NCBI RefSeq assembly: GCF_900100925.1
Contig: NZ_FNKO01000002.1
Location: 2,563,130 to 2,627,129, forward strand
Direction: 5' to 3'
Length of the DNA stretch: 64,000 bases
DNA from: Actinopolyspora saharensis
GTDB lineage: Bacteria; Actinomycetota; Actinomycetes; Mycobacteriales; Pseudonocardiaceae
Shown: piece by piece, positions 18,844 through 28,767 of the stretch
Position numbering within the stretch: the first letter of the stretch is position 1
Layout: each line of letters begins with the position of its first letter
Program-made: the position numbers and the translations under genes
The notes under the pieces: model-generated
What the model saw: only the letters and a program-made list of their open reading frames with translations
Databases searched by the model: none
Told to the model about the DNA's origin: nothing

Positions 18844-19225
18844 GCCTACTTTTCTCGGGGGCGGTTGGCGTGGGTGGTTGCTTGGCGGAACCTCAGTCGG
18901 CGCCCGGCTGCGGGTGCCCCGACATCGGGTAGCGACGCACTGACTTCTTGACCCCTTGCGACGGTACTTTGCTCGGGTGGTTGGTGAGTCGGCGCCTTGG
19001 GAGCGTTGGGCACGCTCTTGAGTAGCGACCTACGCGGCGAGCGGCCCGGCCTTGCAATGCATCCGACTCACGCACCGGATCTTCTCGTCCTGGTCAGGCT
19101 GAAGCACTCGCGTTGGGGTGCGGCCGCGCACCGGAAGTGCGCAGAGCGCCTGGATCGGCACTCCCGACCAAGGGGCGCTGTCCAGCGGAGCGCTTACGAG
19201 CCTGAGCAGTCGGCACCGCCGCGCA
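18832..19225. repeat. Repeat-rich gap: dispersed repeat copy B with flanking 12-bp direct repeat
   Basis: Bases 18870-18932 are copy B of the 63-bp repeat at 4714-4776 (61 of 63 identical). It is flanked by the exact direct repeat CTGACTTCTTGA at 18832-18843 and 18940-18951, and the sequence after each repeat (TACTTTTCTCGGGGG, TACTTTGCTCGGGTGG) is again similar, so this may be a decayed tandem duplication or an insertion. Bases 19157-19225 resemble the complement of about 4826-4895, including GCGCTTACGAGCCTG. No gene is seen from 18844 to 19268. Confidence 0.75.
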
Positions 19226-19268
19226 ACCACCCGCGCAAACCGCGCCGGGAAACCTTCCAGGAGGCCTG

Positions 19269-20330
19269 ATGGTGGAGAGCTTCGGGCGGGGCAGTGGGGC
19301 GAACAACGCGATCACCGATGTCGCCGGGGTGTCCGTGGGACACCGCCACCGCCTCGACGAGCGCTGGGCGACCGGGAGCACGGTGGTGCTCACCCCGGAG
19401 GGAGCCGCCGCGGGGGTGGACGTCCGGGGCGCGGGCCCCGGAACGCGGGAAACCGACGTGCTCGACCCCGACCACCTGGCCCAGCTGGTGCACGGGGTGC
19501 TGCTCGGTGGGGGCAGCGCCTTCGGGCTCTCCGCGGCGGACGGGGCGATGCGCTGGCTGGCCGAGCGCGGACACGGGCTGCGCGTGGGGAGCACTCCGCA
19601 CGAGGTGGTGCCGATCGTGCCCGCGGCAGTGCTGTTCGACCTGCCGATGAGCGACTGGGGCAGACGGCCGGACGCGACCTTCGGCTACGCGGCCTGCGAG
19701 GGGCGGACCCGCGGAGTTCCCGCGACGGGCAACGTCGGCGCGGGGACCGGGGCCGTGGCCGGGGCGCTCAAGGGCGGCGTGGGCACCGCCAGCGCGGTGC
19801 TGGAGGACGGGACCACGGTCGGCGCGCTGATCGCGGTCAACTCCTCGGGAGCGGTGGTCGACCCGAGCACGGGACTGCCGTGGGCGCTGTCCAGCGGTCT
19901 GGAGGGGGAGTTCGACGTCCCGGCGCCCTCCGCCGAGACGATCGCGGCGGCGCGGGCGCGCAACGCGCGCACGGACCGCTCCGGCGCGGAGATCGCCCCG
20001 CTGAACACCACCATCGGAGTGGTGGCCACCGACGCGGGATTCGGAAAGCCCGAGTGCCGCAGGGTCGCGGTGGCCGCGCACGACGGTGTGGCCCGCGCGG
20101 TTCGCCCCGCCCACGGGATGACCGACGGGGACACCGTGTTCGCGCTGGCCACGGGGGAGCGCTCCGGCGCCCCGGCTGCGGGTGAGCCTGGCTGGGTGGC
20201 CGCGCTCGACGCGGTCTGCGCGGCGGCGGCCGAGGTGACGGCACGGGCGATCGTGCACGCGGTGCTCGCGGCCGAGTCGGTGGCGGAAGTGCCCGGTTAC
20301 ACATCCCTTTACCATCCCGAGCGGGAATGA
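19269..20330 (+). CDS. P1 family peptidase (DmpA/BapA-type N-terminal nucleophile aminopeptidase)
   Basis: Homologue of Rv1333, 353 residues. DmpA-like enzymes cut themselves and expose a Ser or Thr at the new N terminus; the matching region here is IAPLNTTIGVVATDA near residue 240, so a threonine nucleophile is expected. Gly-rich motifs GVLLGGGSAFGLSAADG and GNVGAGTGAVAGALKGG are typical. Substrates of this subgroup are not known; beta-peptides or D-amino acid peptides are cleaved by relatives. The ATG has AGGAGG just upstream. It normally lies next to DUF2017, here separated by the repeat-bearing gap. Confidence 0.9.
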   Translation: MVESFGRGSGANNAITDVAGVSVGHRHRLDERWATGSTVVLTPEGAAAGVDVRGAGPGTRETDVLDPDHLAQLVHGVLLGGGSAFGLSAADGAMRWLAERGHGLRVGSTPHEVVPIVPAAVLFDLPMSDWGRRPDATFGYAACEGRTRGVPATGNVGAGTGAVAGALKGGVGTASAVLEDGTTVGALIAVNSSGAVVDPSTGLPWALSSGLEGEFDVPAPSAETIAAARARNARTDRSGAEIAPLNTTIGVVATDAGFGKPECRRVAVAAHDGVARAVRPAHGMTDGDTVFALATGERSGAPAAGEPGWVAALDAVCAAAAEVTARAIVHAVLAAESVAEVPGYTSLYHPERE

Positions 20331-20412
20331 ATCACGGGCGAACGACGTTTCGCCCCAGGAACGATCCGCCGCCGGGTTCACATGATGGGAGCCCGGTGAC
20401 TCACCCCGTAGG

Positions 20413-20877
20413 ATGGTGGCTGTGCTGGTGATCCGACGCGACCTCGTGGATGCGATGGTTGCGCATGCTCGACGGGACCACCCGGATGAGGCGTGTGGTG
20501 TGGTAGCTGGCCCGGAAGGGTCAGATCGCCCCGAGCGGGTGATCGAGATGATCAACGCCGAACGTTCGCCGACGTTCTATCGGTTCGACTCCACCGAGCA
20601 ACTGCAGGTCTGGCGGGCCATGGACGCCGCGGACGAGGAGCCGGTGGTCATCTACCACTCGCACACCGCCACCGAGGCGTACCCCTCGCGGACCGACGTG
20701 TCCTACGCCTCGGAACCCAACGCGCACTACGTGCTCGTGTCCACCAGGGACCCGCAGGAATACGAGCTGCGCTCCTACAGCATCGTCGACGGCGTCGTCA
20801 CCGAGGAGCCGGTGGAGGTCGTCGAGTCCTACATGTTCGCCCACACCGGCAGCGACGACATCCCCGACCGAGGCTGA
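20413..20877 (+). CDS. mec: JAMM/MPN+ metalloprotease for CysO
   Basis: Zinc protease of 154 residues homologous to M. tuberculosis Mec (Rv1334), which releases cysteine from the CysO-cysteine adduct. The JAMM set is complete: Glu in DEACGVVAG, His-x-His in YHSHTATEAYPSRTD with Asp ten residues on. It stands directly before cysO and cysM, making the alternative cysteine synthesis cassette. Because CysO here carries two residues after its Gly-Gly, Mec may also process the precursor, as QbsD does for QbsE in Pseudomonas. A GTG nine bases after the ATG is an alternative start. Confidence 0.93.
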   Translation: MVAVLVIRRDLVDAMVAHARRDHPDEACGVVAGPEGSDRPERVIEMINAERSPTFYRFDSTEQLQVWRAMDAADEEPVVIYHSHTATEAYPSRTDVSYASEPNAHYVLVSTRDPQEYELRSYSIVDGVVTEEPVEVVESYMFAHTGSDDIPDRG

Positions 20878-20958
20878 GCCCCCACGTCGCGCGGACGTGC
20901 GCGGCGTGGCTGTCGGGTGGATTTGCGAAATTACGTGTGGTTCACAGGAGGTTGCGCC

Positions 20959-22216
<1,258 letters not shown>

Positions 22217-22430
22217 TTTCCTCCGGGGCGGGACCGTTCGGCGAGTTCCCGCGGCGGCGTGAATCAGCACCGCCGCGGGAGCGCACCGGAGGTCCCGCCA
22301 CGACGGGGAATCTTGCTGCGTTCGACGCTCCCGTCCGCGACGTCGCGTGGGCGGTGTCACCGGCCAACGGCCCGCTCCGCGTCCACCCGCGTGTGGTCGC
22401 GCCTGCCGCGATCAGCGTAAGCTCGGCGGT

Positions 22431-23117
22431 GTGAGTTCGGCCTCCACAGGATCCGGTCCGCGGCGCAAACCCCGAGTGCTGCCACCGCAGCCGGGGAGGG
22501 CGGCGGCGGTGTCGCTGGCTTTCGTGGCCCTGCTGTACGTGCTGGAACTGATCGACCAGCTGTTCTTTCAGGCGGGGGCGACCACTCCCGGAAGAGTGCA
22601 CGGGCTCGACGTCAACGGCATCCAGCCGCGTGAGGTGGAGGGACTGGACGGCATCGTCTGGGCACCGCTGCTGCACGCGGGCTGGGAACACCTCATGGGC
22701 AACACCCTGCCGCTGCTGGTGCTCGGGTGGCTGTGCATGGCGGGAGGGATGGGCCGCTTCGTCGTGGTCACCGCCGTGGTCTGGGTGATCGGCGGACTGG
22801 GGACCTGGTTGGTAGCCGGGGAGTCGACCACCCACCTCGGCGCCTCGGGCCTCGCCTTCGGCTGGCTGATGTTCTTGCTGGTGCGCGGCTTCTTCACCGG
22901 GAGCATGGCGCAGATCCTGGTGGCCGTGGTGCTGGTCGTCTACTGGGGCGGAATGCTGTGGGGCGTCCTGCCCGGGCAGCACGGGGTCTCGTGGCAGGCT
23001 CACCTGTTCGGAGCGCTGGGGGGCGTGCTCGCTGCCTGGCTGGTGACTCGGAGTGACCGTCCGCACAGGGGCGGGTCCGCGCGTTCCGGTGAGCTGCCGG
23101 GCAGACTGGGGTCGTGA
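22431..23117 (+). CDS. Rhomboid family intramembrane serine protease
   Basis: Homologue of Rv1337, 228 residues with about six membrane segments. The active-site pair is visible: Ser in [10 protein letters not shown] and His in [11 protein letters not shown]; the upstream [11 protein letters not shown] motif supplies the conserved His and Asn near the oxyanion hole. It should cleave single-pass membrane proteins within the bilayer; substrates are unknown. GTG 22431 starts the protein just before the first membrane segment. Its stop overlaps the murI start (GTGA), so expression is coupled. Confidence 0.92.
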   Translation: MSSASTGSGPRRKPRVLPPQPGRAAAVSLAFVALLYVLELIDQLFFQAGATTPGRVHGLDVNGIQPREVEGLDGIVWAPLLHAGWEHLMGNTLPLLVLGWLCMAGGMGRFVVVTAVVWVIGGLGTWLVAGESTTHLGASGLAFGWLMFLLVRGFFTGSMAQILVAVVLVVYWGGMLWGVLPGQHGVSWQAHLFGALGGVLAAWLVTRSDRPHRGGSARSGELPGRLGS

Positions 23118-23938
23118 CCCAAGCACCGATCGGGATCTTCGATTCCGGCGTGGGCGGCCTCACGGTGGCCCGCGCGATCATGGACCAGCTTCCCGGAGAA
23201 CGGCTGCGCTACGTGGGCGACACCGCCAACGGCCCCTACGGGCCGCAGCCGATAGCGCGGGTGCGCGAGCACGCCCTGGCGGTGGCGGACTCCCTCGTCG
23301 AAGAGGGGGTGAAGATGCTGGTCGTGGCCTGCAACACCGCTTCGGCCGCCTGTCTGCGGGACGCGCGGGAGCGCTACGACATTCCCGTGGTGGAGGTCGT
23401 GCTGCCCGCCGCGCGCCGCGCGGCTGCCACCACCCGCAACGGCAGGGTGGGGGTGATCGGCACCAGCGCGACAGTTCGCTCCCGCGCCTACGAGGACGCG
23501 TTCGCCGCCGCCCCCGGGGTGACCCCGCACACCGTGGCCTGCCCCAGGTTCGTGAACTTCGTCGAACGCGGGACGACCTCCGGCAGGCAGATCCTCGGGC
23601 TGGTGCAGGCCTATCTGGATCCGCTGCAGCGGGCCGACGTGGACACCCTGGTGCTCGGGTGCACCCACTACCCGCTGCTGAGCGGGGTGCTGCAGATCGT
23701 CATGGGCGATCAGGTGACGCTGGTCTCCAGCGCGGAGGAGACGGCGAAGGACGTGGTGCGGGTGCTCACCGAGCGCGACCTGCTCGCGGAGCGGGACGCC
23801 TCCGGCGATCCGCCGAAGCACGAGTTCCGCGCCACGGGCTCGGCCGAGCCGTTCGCCAAGCTGGCCCGACGTTTTCTCGGGCCTTCCGTCACATCCGATG
23901 TTGCGTTGCCGCCCGACGTGTCACGCTCGGTCGTGTGA
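23114..23938 (+). CDS. murI: Glutamate racemase
   Basis: Cofactor-independent racemase that supplies D-glutamate for peptidoglycan. The 274-residue protein has the opening [12 protein letters not shown], and both catalytic cysteines in VACNTAS and GCTHYPLL, with the partner Asp/Ser and His. Length fits the family. It is translationally coupled at both ends, overlapping the rhomboid stop and the next start by GTGA. In M. tuberculosis the same order is Rv1337-Rv1338-Rv1339. Confidence 0.96.
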   Translation: MTQAPIGIFDSGVGGLTVARAIMDQLPGERLRYVGDTANGPYGPQPIARVREHALAVADSLVEEGVKMLVVACNTASAACLRDARERYDIPVVEVVLPAARRAAATTRNGRVGVIGTSATVRSRAYEDAFAAAPGVTPHTVACPRFVNFVERGTTSGRQILGLVQAYLDPLQRADVDTLVLGCTHYPLLSGVLQIVMGDQVTLVSSAEETAKDVVRVLTERDLLAERDASGDPPKHEFRATGSAEPFAKLARRFLGPSVTSDVALPPDVSRSVV

Positions 23939-24705
23939 AGCTGACGATCCTCGGTTGCTCCGGCAGCATCCCGGGCTCCGCCACGCCCGCTTCGGGGTAC
24001 CTGGTGGAGTCGGGCGGCGTCCGGATCCTGCTCGATCTGGGCAACGGCACGTTGGGAACCCTGCAGCGCTTCGCCGATCCGTTCGCCGCGGACGCCCTGC
24101 TGCTTTCACACCTGCACCCCGACCACTGCGCGGACTTCGGCGCGCTGACCGTGCTGCGCCGGTACCACCCCGACCCGCCGTACGCCCCCGGCGAGCGCAG
24201 GCTGAGCGTGTTCGGCCCGGAGGAGGCGCCGGACCGGCTGGCCGCGCTGTACGCCCCCAGCTCAGCCGAGCGCGCCGCGACCGACCTCTCCGACGTGTTC
24301 GACTTCCGCTCCGTGCCCGAGAGTCCTGTGCGGATCGGCCCGTTCGAGATCACGGCTTTCCCCGTGGAGCACATCTGCCCCAGCTGGGGGTTCCGGGTGG
24401 CCGCCGAGGGCAGGGTGCTGGCCTACACCGGTGACACCGGTCCCTGCGGCGGGCTCACCGGACTCGCCGCCGACGTCGACGTGCTGCTGTCCGAGGCCTC
24501 CTGGCAGGACTCCCCGGACCGTCCGGACGGGCTGCACCTCTCGGGCAAGCAGGCCGCCGAGGTGGCCGAGAGAGGTTCGGTGGGCAGGCTGCTGCTGACG
24601 CACCTGCAACCCTGGGCCGACAGCGCCGCGATCCTCGCCGAGGCGCGCGCGAGCACCTCGGCCCCCGTGGAGCTGGTCTCCGCGGGCGAGACCTACGAGG
24701 TCTGA
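23935..24705 (+). CDS. Metallo-beta-lactamase fold hydrolase (Rv1339-like phosphodiesterase)
   Basis: A 256-residue MBL-fold protein. The metal motif [11 protein letters not shown] is complete, with further ligands in [15 protein letters not shown] and THLQP. Rv1339 at the same place in M. tuberculosis has been reported as an atypical cyclic AMP phosphodiesterase, so a cyclic nucleotide or RNA-like phosphodiester is the likely substrate class. The GTG overlaps the murI stop. The C terminus is short, without the beta-CASP domain found in RNase J. Confidence 0.9.
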   Translation: MKLTILGCSGSIPGSATPASGYLVESGGVRILLDLGNGTLGTLQRFADPFAADALLLSHLHPDHCADFGALTVLRRYHPDPPYAPGERRLSVFGPEEAPDRLAALYAPSSAERAATDLSDVFDFRSVPESPVRIGPFEITAFPVEHICPSWGFRVAAEGRVLAYTGDTGPCGGLTGLAADVDVLLSEASWQDSPDRPDGLHLSGKQAAEVAERGSVGRLLLTHLQPWADSAAILAEARASTSAPVELVSAGETYEV

Positions 24706-24839
24706 CGGCGGTCTTCGCGGGGCGGTCGACGTGGCCGCCCGGCCCTGCGGTGGCGCACTTCGGTGGTGCGCTTCGGCCGCGCTTCGCGGGTGGGATACTG
24801 CCCCGGTCGGAGATGGCGCCGTCGAGATGGAGTGCTGAC

Positions 24840-25259
24840 ATGACTGTCACCGCCGTTTGGCCGATCGACTCGCCGGATGCCCCGAACGGCGGCGACGGTG
24901 TGACGTTGACCGACCCGTCCGAGGTGAGCGGGCTGCTCAGCAGGCTGGCCGAGCCGGGCGCCGGGGTGGCCACCGTCTGGCACGAGCACCGCGAACCGGC
25001 CGACGAGGAAACCGGGATGCTCGACCACGACGTCTGCGTGGCAGTGCGGGACGGCTACGGCTACCTGAGCTACATCGACGTCGAGCACGACCTCGCCGTC
25101 CCGCGGGGCGAGCCGGAATCGCCCGCGCTGGTCGGGGAGGACGTCGAGTTCCCCGCGGGCAGCGGGGTGGAGCTCGGCGTGCTGGCCGAGGCGCTGAGCG
25201 AGTTCCTGCGCACCGGACGTCGTCCCGAGTCCGTCGACTGGAGCACCGTCGAGGAGTGA
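24840..25259 (+). CDS. Imm1-family protein
   Basis: A 139-residue acidic protein whose pattern, aromatic [13 protein letters not shown] in the middle followed by [33 protein letters not shown], resembles Imm1 immunity proteins of actinobacterial contact-dependent toxin systems. No toxin gene is adjacent. It lies between the MBL gene and rph, where most actinobacteria have nothing, so it may be an insertion into the conserved row or a domesticated member. The ATG at 24840 was chosen; an in-frame ATG nine codons earlier (24813) is possible. Confidence 0.65.
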   Translation: MTVTAVWPIDSPDAPNGGDGVTLTDPSEVSGLLSRLAEPGAGVATVWHEHREPADEETGMLDHDVCVAVRDGYGYLSYIDVEHDLAVPRGEPESPALVGEDVEFPAGSGVELGVLAEALSEFLRTGRRPESVDWSTVEE

Positions 25260-25327
25260 GCCCGGGCGCGGCCGGAAAACTCCGGCGGTTTTCCGGCCGT
25301 CCACGGCGACGTTCTAGGGTGGTGCGC

Positions 25328-26083
25328 GTGGCAAGAGCTGATGGCAGGAGCGACGACGCGCTCAGGGACGTACGGATCACCCGTGGTTACCAGGACTGGC
25401 CGGCAGGGTCGGTGATGGTGGAATTCGGTCGCACACGGGTGCTGTGCGCGGCCAGCGTGCAGGAGGGAGTTCCGCGCTGGCGCTCCGGTTCCGGCCTGGG
25501 CTGGGTGACGGCCGAGTACGCGATGCTGCCCTCGGCGACGAACACGCGCGGGGCGCGCGAGTCGGTCAAGGGCAAGATCGGCGGGCGCACGCACGAGATC
25601 AGCAGGCTGGTGGGGCGTTCGCTGCGCAGCTGCATCGACATGAGCGCGCTGGGGGAGAACACGATCACGCTGGACTGCGACGTGATCCAGGCCGACGGTG
25701 GGACGCGCACCGCGGCGATCACCGGGGCCTACGTGGCGCTGGCCGACGCGGTCACCTGGCTGCGGGCCTCCAAGCGGCTCTCCGATCCCAAACCGCTGTC
25801 CTGCGCCGTCTCCGCGGTCAGCGTCGGTGTGGTGGACGGCAGGGTCCGGTTGGACCTGCCGTACGAGGAGGACTCCCGCGCCGAGGTGGACATGAACGTG
25901 GTGGCCACCGACCACGGGACCTTCGTGGAGGTGCAGGGCACCGGGGAGGGCGCGACCTTCCCGCGTTCCACCCTGGACGAGATGCTGGACAAGGCGCTGG
26001 CCGGTTCGGCCCGGTTGTGCGAGCTGCAGGCCGAGGCGCTGGCCGAGCCCTACCCGGGGCAGCTTCCGGGGAGCAAGGCATGA
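25328..26083 (+). CDS. rph: Ribonuclease PH
   Basis: Phosphorolytic 3'-5' exoribonuclease that trims tRNA 3' ends and degrades structured RNA. The product (251 residues) starts [19 protein letters not shown], the standard RNase PH N terminus; phosphate and RNA contacts lie in [27 protein letters not shown] and [18 protein letters not shown]. The GTG at 25328 gives the family start; another GTG two codons earlier is possible. Its stop overlaps the rdgB start by ATGA, and the pair is conserved in actinobacteria. Confidence 0.96.
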   Translation: MARADGRSDDALRDVRITRGYQDWPAGSVMVEFGRTRVLCAASVQEGVPRWRSGSGLGWVTAEYAMLPSATNTRGARESVKGKIGGRTHEISRLVGRSLRSCIDMSALGENTITLDCDVIQADGGTRTAAITGAYVALADAVTWLRASKRLSDPKPLSCAVSAVSVGVVDGRVRLDLPYEEDSRAEVDMNVVATDHGTFVEVQGTGEGATFPRSTLDEMLDKALAGSARLCELQAEALAEPYPGQLPGSKA

Positions 26084-26685
26084 GCAGGTTGTTGCTGGCC
26101 ACGCGCAACTCGAAGAAGCTCGTCGAGCTGCGCCGCATCCTCGCCGACGCCGGGGTGGCCGGTGTCGAGGTGGTCGGGCTGGACGACGTGCCGGAGTTCC
26201 CGGAGGCCCCCGAGACGGGGGCTACCTTCGAGGAGAACGCGCTGGCCAAGGCCGCCGACGCGGCTCGGGCCAGCGGGCTTCCGGCCGTGGCCGACGACTC
26301 GGGGTTGAGCGTGGACGCGCTCAACGGGATGCCCGGAGTGCTGTCGGCGCGCTGGGCGGGCAGGCACGGCGACGACCAGGCCAACCTGGATCTGGTGCTG
26401 GCCCAGTTGGGCGACGTGCCCGCGGAGCGGCGCGGGGCCGCTTTCGTGGCCGCCGCCGCGCTGGTGACCCCGGACGGCGCGGAGACCGTGGTGCGCGGCA
26501 GCTGGCCGGGTCGCATCGTGCGCGAGCCGCGCGGGACCAACGGTTTCGGCTACGACCCGATCTTCGTTCCCGAGGGGGAGAGCCGCACTTCGGCGGAGCT
26601 GTCCTCGGCGGAGAAGGACGCGGACTCTCACCGGGGGCGGGCGCTGCGCGAGCTGCTGCCGCACCTGCGGGCGCTGGCGGGGTGA
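26080..26685 (+). CDS. rdgB: Non-canonical purine NTP pyrophosphatase (RdgB/HAM1)
   Basis: Removes ITP, dITP and XTP from the nucleotide pool. The 201-residue protein has [11 protein letters not shown] at the N terminus, [17 protein letters not shown] at the substrate site, GYDPIF and the closing SHRGRAL. Its ATG overlaps the rph stop. It is the last gene of the clpS-to-rdgB row (Rv1341). An AT-rich hairpin follows 40 bases downstream. Confidence 0.96.
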   Translation: MSRLLLATRNSKKLVELRRILADAGVAGVEVVGLDDVPEFPEAPETGATFEENALAKAADAARASGLPAVADDSGLSVDALNGMPGVLSARWAGRHGDDQANLDLVLAQLGDVPAERRGAAFVAAAALVTPDGAETVVRGSWPGRIVREPRGTNGFGYDPIFVPEGESRTSAELSSAEKDADSHRGRALRELLPHLRALAG

Positions 26686-26724
26686 GCTGGGGCGTTCCCC
26701 TGCGAGGCCGAGCCCGTGGGTTTT

Positions 26725-26783
26725 CCAGTTTTGCTTATAACTGGGACTTTTCCCAGGGGGTTCTCAGTTATAGGCAAAACTGG
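26725..26783. repeat. AT-rich nested inverted repeat downstream of rdgB
   Basis: Outer arms at 26725-26743 (ccagttttgcttataactg) and 26765-26783 (cagttataggcaaaactgg) are complementary over 19 bases with one mismatch. A second hairpin, CTGGGA (26741-26746) with TCCCAG (26751-26756), overlaps the left arm, so the two structures compete. The base composition is far below that of the flanks. It could end rdgB transcription or be a small mobile repeat; no T tract in the right place supports simple termination. Confidence 0.8.
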
Positions 26784-26936
26784 AGTCCCTGTGCTCCGGA
26801 GCGGGGGTCGCTGGAGAGCCGAGCAGTGCCCCGCCGTCCGGAGAGGCGCGGCCGCCCGAACACCGCGCCGTCGGAGGACTGTGAAAAGTCCCTCCCCGGT
26901 GTGGGAAGCCCCCGGACGGGTAGCTAGGTTTCCGCC

Positions 26937-27695
26937 GTGCTTGGCGAATGGCTGGAACCGGTACTGCTCGCCGTGGCCGGATTCGTGTCCGGTTGCGTCA
27001 ACGCCGTCGCGGGCGGTGGCTCGCTGCTGGTGTTTCCCGCGCTGCTCGGCACGGGACTTCCGCCGCTGGCGGCCAACGTGACGAACTCGGTGGCCCAGGC
27101 CCCCGGTTTCGTCGGCGCGGCGCTGAGCCAGCGCCGGGACCTCATCGCCAACGGACGCAGGCTGCTGTCGATATCGATCGCGGCCGTGCTCGGCTCCGCA
27201 GGGGGCTGCGCCCTGCTGCTCATCCTCCCAGGTGAGGTGTTCGACGCGGTGGTTCCCGCTCTCGTGGGGCTCTCGGCCGTGCTGATGGCCTTCCAGAACC
27301 GCATCCGGAAATGGCTCGGCAACCCGGACCAGCACGGCCCGGACAGCACGGTGCTGCTCACCGGGGGGATCTTGTTGGCCTCGGTCTACGGGGGCTACTT
27401 CGGCGGGGCGCGCAGCGTCATCTTCGTGGTGATCCTGGTGCTGACGGCCAATGCGACGATGCGCACGCTCAACGCCGCGAAGAACTGGCTGAGCCTGCTC
27501 GGCAGCGCGGTCACCGTCGTGATCTACGCGCTGCTCGCGCCGGTGGACTGGGTGGCAGTGGCCGCGCTGGTGCCCACCACGCTTCTCGGGGGCGTGGTCG
27601 GCGGAAAGGTGGCGCAACGGCTGCCCGCCGCGGGCTTGCGCTGGGCCGTCGTGGTGATCGCGGCCGTGGTCGCGATCTACATGGCCGTGGACTGA
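26937..27695 (+). CDS. TauE/SafE (TSUP) family membrane permease
   Basis: A 252-residue protein with about eight membrane segments of the TSUP family, which move sulfite, sulfonates or similar organosulfur anions. The two family half-repeats are seen: VAGFVSGCVNAVAGGGSLLVFPALL with NVTNSVAQAPGFVGA, and later GGYFGGARSVIFVVIL with NAAKNWLSL. The GTG at 26937 begins directly with a membrane segment. It stands alone, convergent with bcp. Substrate cannot be assigned. Confidence 0.88.
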   Translation: MLGEWLEPVLLAVAGFVSGCVNAVAGGGSLLVFPALLGTGLPPLAANVTNSVAQAPGFVGAALSQRRDLIANGRRLLSISIAAVLGSAGGCALLLILPGEVFDAVVPALVGLSAVLMAFQNRIRKWLGNPDQHGPDSTVLLTGGILLASVYGGYFGGARSVIFVVILVLTANATMRTLNAAKNWLSLLGSAVTVVIYALLAPVDWVAVAALVPTTLLGGVVGGKVAQRLPAAGLRWAVVVIAAVVAIYMAVD

Positions 27696-27860
27696 GGAGA
27701 TCTCGCGGAAACGGTGCACGCGGATGATCCGCTCGGCGGACGTCGTCGTGGGGCGCCGCCGCGATTCCGCAGCGGAAACGGGTGGAAACGGGCGGAACCG
27801 GTGGGGCAGCGTCGGGCCCGCGCCGGGAACGGGCCCCGCCGACACCGGATTCGACTCCGG

Positions 27861-28328
27861 TCAGACCCCGATCTCGCGGCGCAGCCGGTCGACGTGGCCG
27901 GTCGCCTTGACGTTGTACTTCGCCTGCTGGATCTTGCCCTCCGCGTCCACCACGAACGTGGAACGGATCACGCCCTGGACGATCTTGCCGTAGTTGTTCT
28001 TCTCACCGTAGGCGCCCCACTGGCTCATGACCGCGCGGTCCGGGTCCGACAGCAGCGGGAAGGTGAGTCCTTCGGAATCGCGGAACTCGGCGAGCTTGCC
28101 GGGCTTGTCCGGCGAGATGCCGAGAACCGCGAAGCCTGCCCCTTCCAGATCGGCGAGGTTGTCCCTGAAGTCGCAGGCCTCCTTGGTGCAGCCGGGAGTG
28201 CCCGCGGCCGGGTAGAAGTACACGACCACGGGGCTTCCCCGGTACTCCGACAGCGTGACGGAACCGCCGTCGGCGTCGGGCAGCGTGAAATCGGGGGCGA
28301 CATCGCCGGGGGAGAGTTGTTCGGTCAT
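27861..28328 (-). CDS. bcp: Thioredoxin-dependent thiol peroxidase (Bcp/PrxQ)
   Basis: Atypical two-cysteine peroxiredoxin of 155 residues that reduces hydrogen peroxide and organic hydroperoxides. The peroxidatic Cys lies in GTPGCTKEA, and the resolving Cys is five residues on (CTKEAC), the PrxQ arrangement; the conserved Arg is in GVIRSTF. In M. tuberculosis bcp (Rv2521) adjoins a DUF3618 gene; here the DUF3618 gene lies 9 kb away, so that link has been broken or was never present. Confidence 0.95.
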   Translation of the reverse strand: MTEQLSPGDVAPDFTLPDADGGSVTLSEYRGSPVVVYFYPAAGTPGCTKEACDFRDNLADLEGAGFAVLGISPDKPGKLAEFRDSEGLTFPLLSDPDRAVMSQWGAYGEKNNYGKIVQGVIRSTFVVDAEGKIQQAKYNVKATGHVDRLRREIGV

Positions 28329-28356
28329 GCCTCGACGCTAGCCGATGACGCTTCGC

Positions 28357-28527
28357 TCACGGACGCGATCCCGCGGTGCCGGAGACCACCACCGCTCCGG
28401 AGTCCGCCGTGGAGCCGGCGCTTTCCGCGTCGAGATCGCTCGTGGCGATCATCATCCCGAACAGGAGCCCGGCCACGGCCGAGACGGTCACCGCTATGGC
28501 GGACAGAGTGTAAACGCGGACGCTCAC
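28357..28527 (-). CDS. Small single-pass membrane protein, unknown
   Basis: A 56-residue product with one membrane helix (residues 6-27, TLSAIAVTVSAVAGLLFGMMIA) and a Ser/Ala/Asp-rich outer tail. No family is recognised. GTG 28527 was chosen because GAGGGG lies eight bases upstream; another GTG five codons earlier lacks a site. It stands 28 bases upstream of bcp on the same strand and could be co-transcribed with it. Small size makes this a moderate call. Confidence 0.5.
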   Translation of the reverse strand: MSVRVYTLSAIAVTVSAVAGLLFGMMIATSDLDAESAGSTADSGAVVVSGTAGSRP

Positions 28528-28767
28528 CGCCGTACCCCTCACAAGGTCGTTTTGCCTGCAGTCGATCAGTAGATCGCGAAGCAGGGCTGAATCGTTACGC
28601 TACGTCCCTCGACAGGGGGAGATTTCTGCTGGTTTCCGCGTGATCGCTCTCTCGAGTTGCGGGGGCGGATCACTGCGGAGACGGTCACGAGCGGAGCCCG
28701 TGCCCGACGGCTCCACCGGGGGCGCTTCCCCCGCGCCCAGCAGTGGACACTCTTCGTTGGAGCAGCG

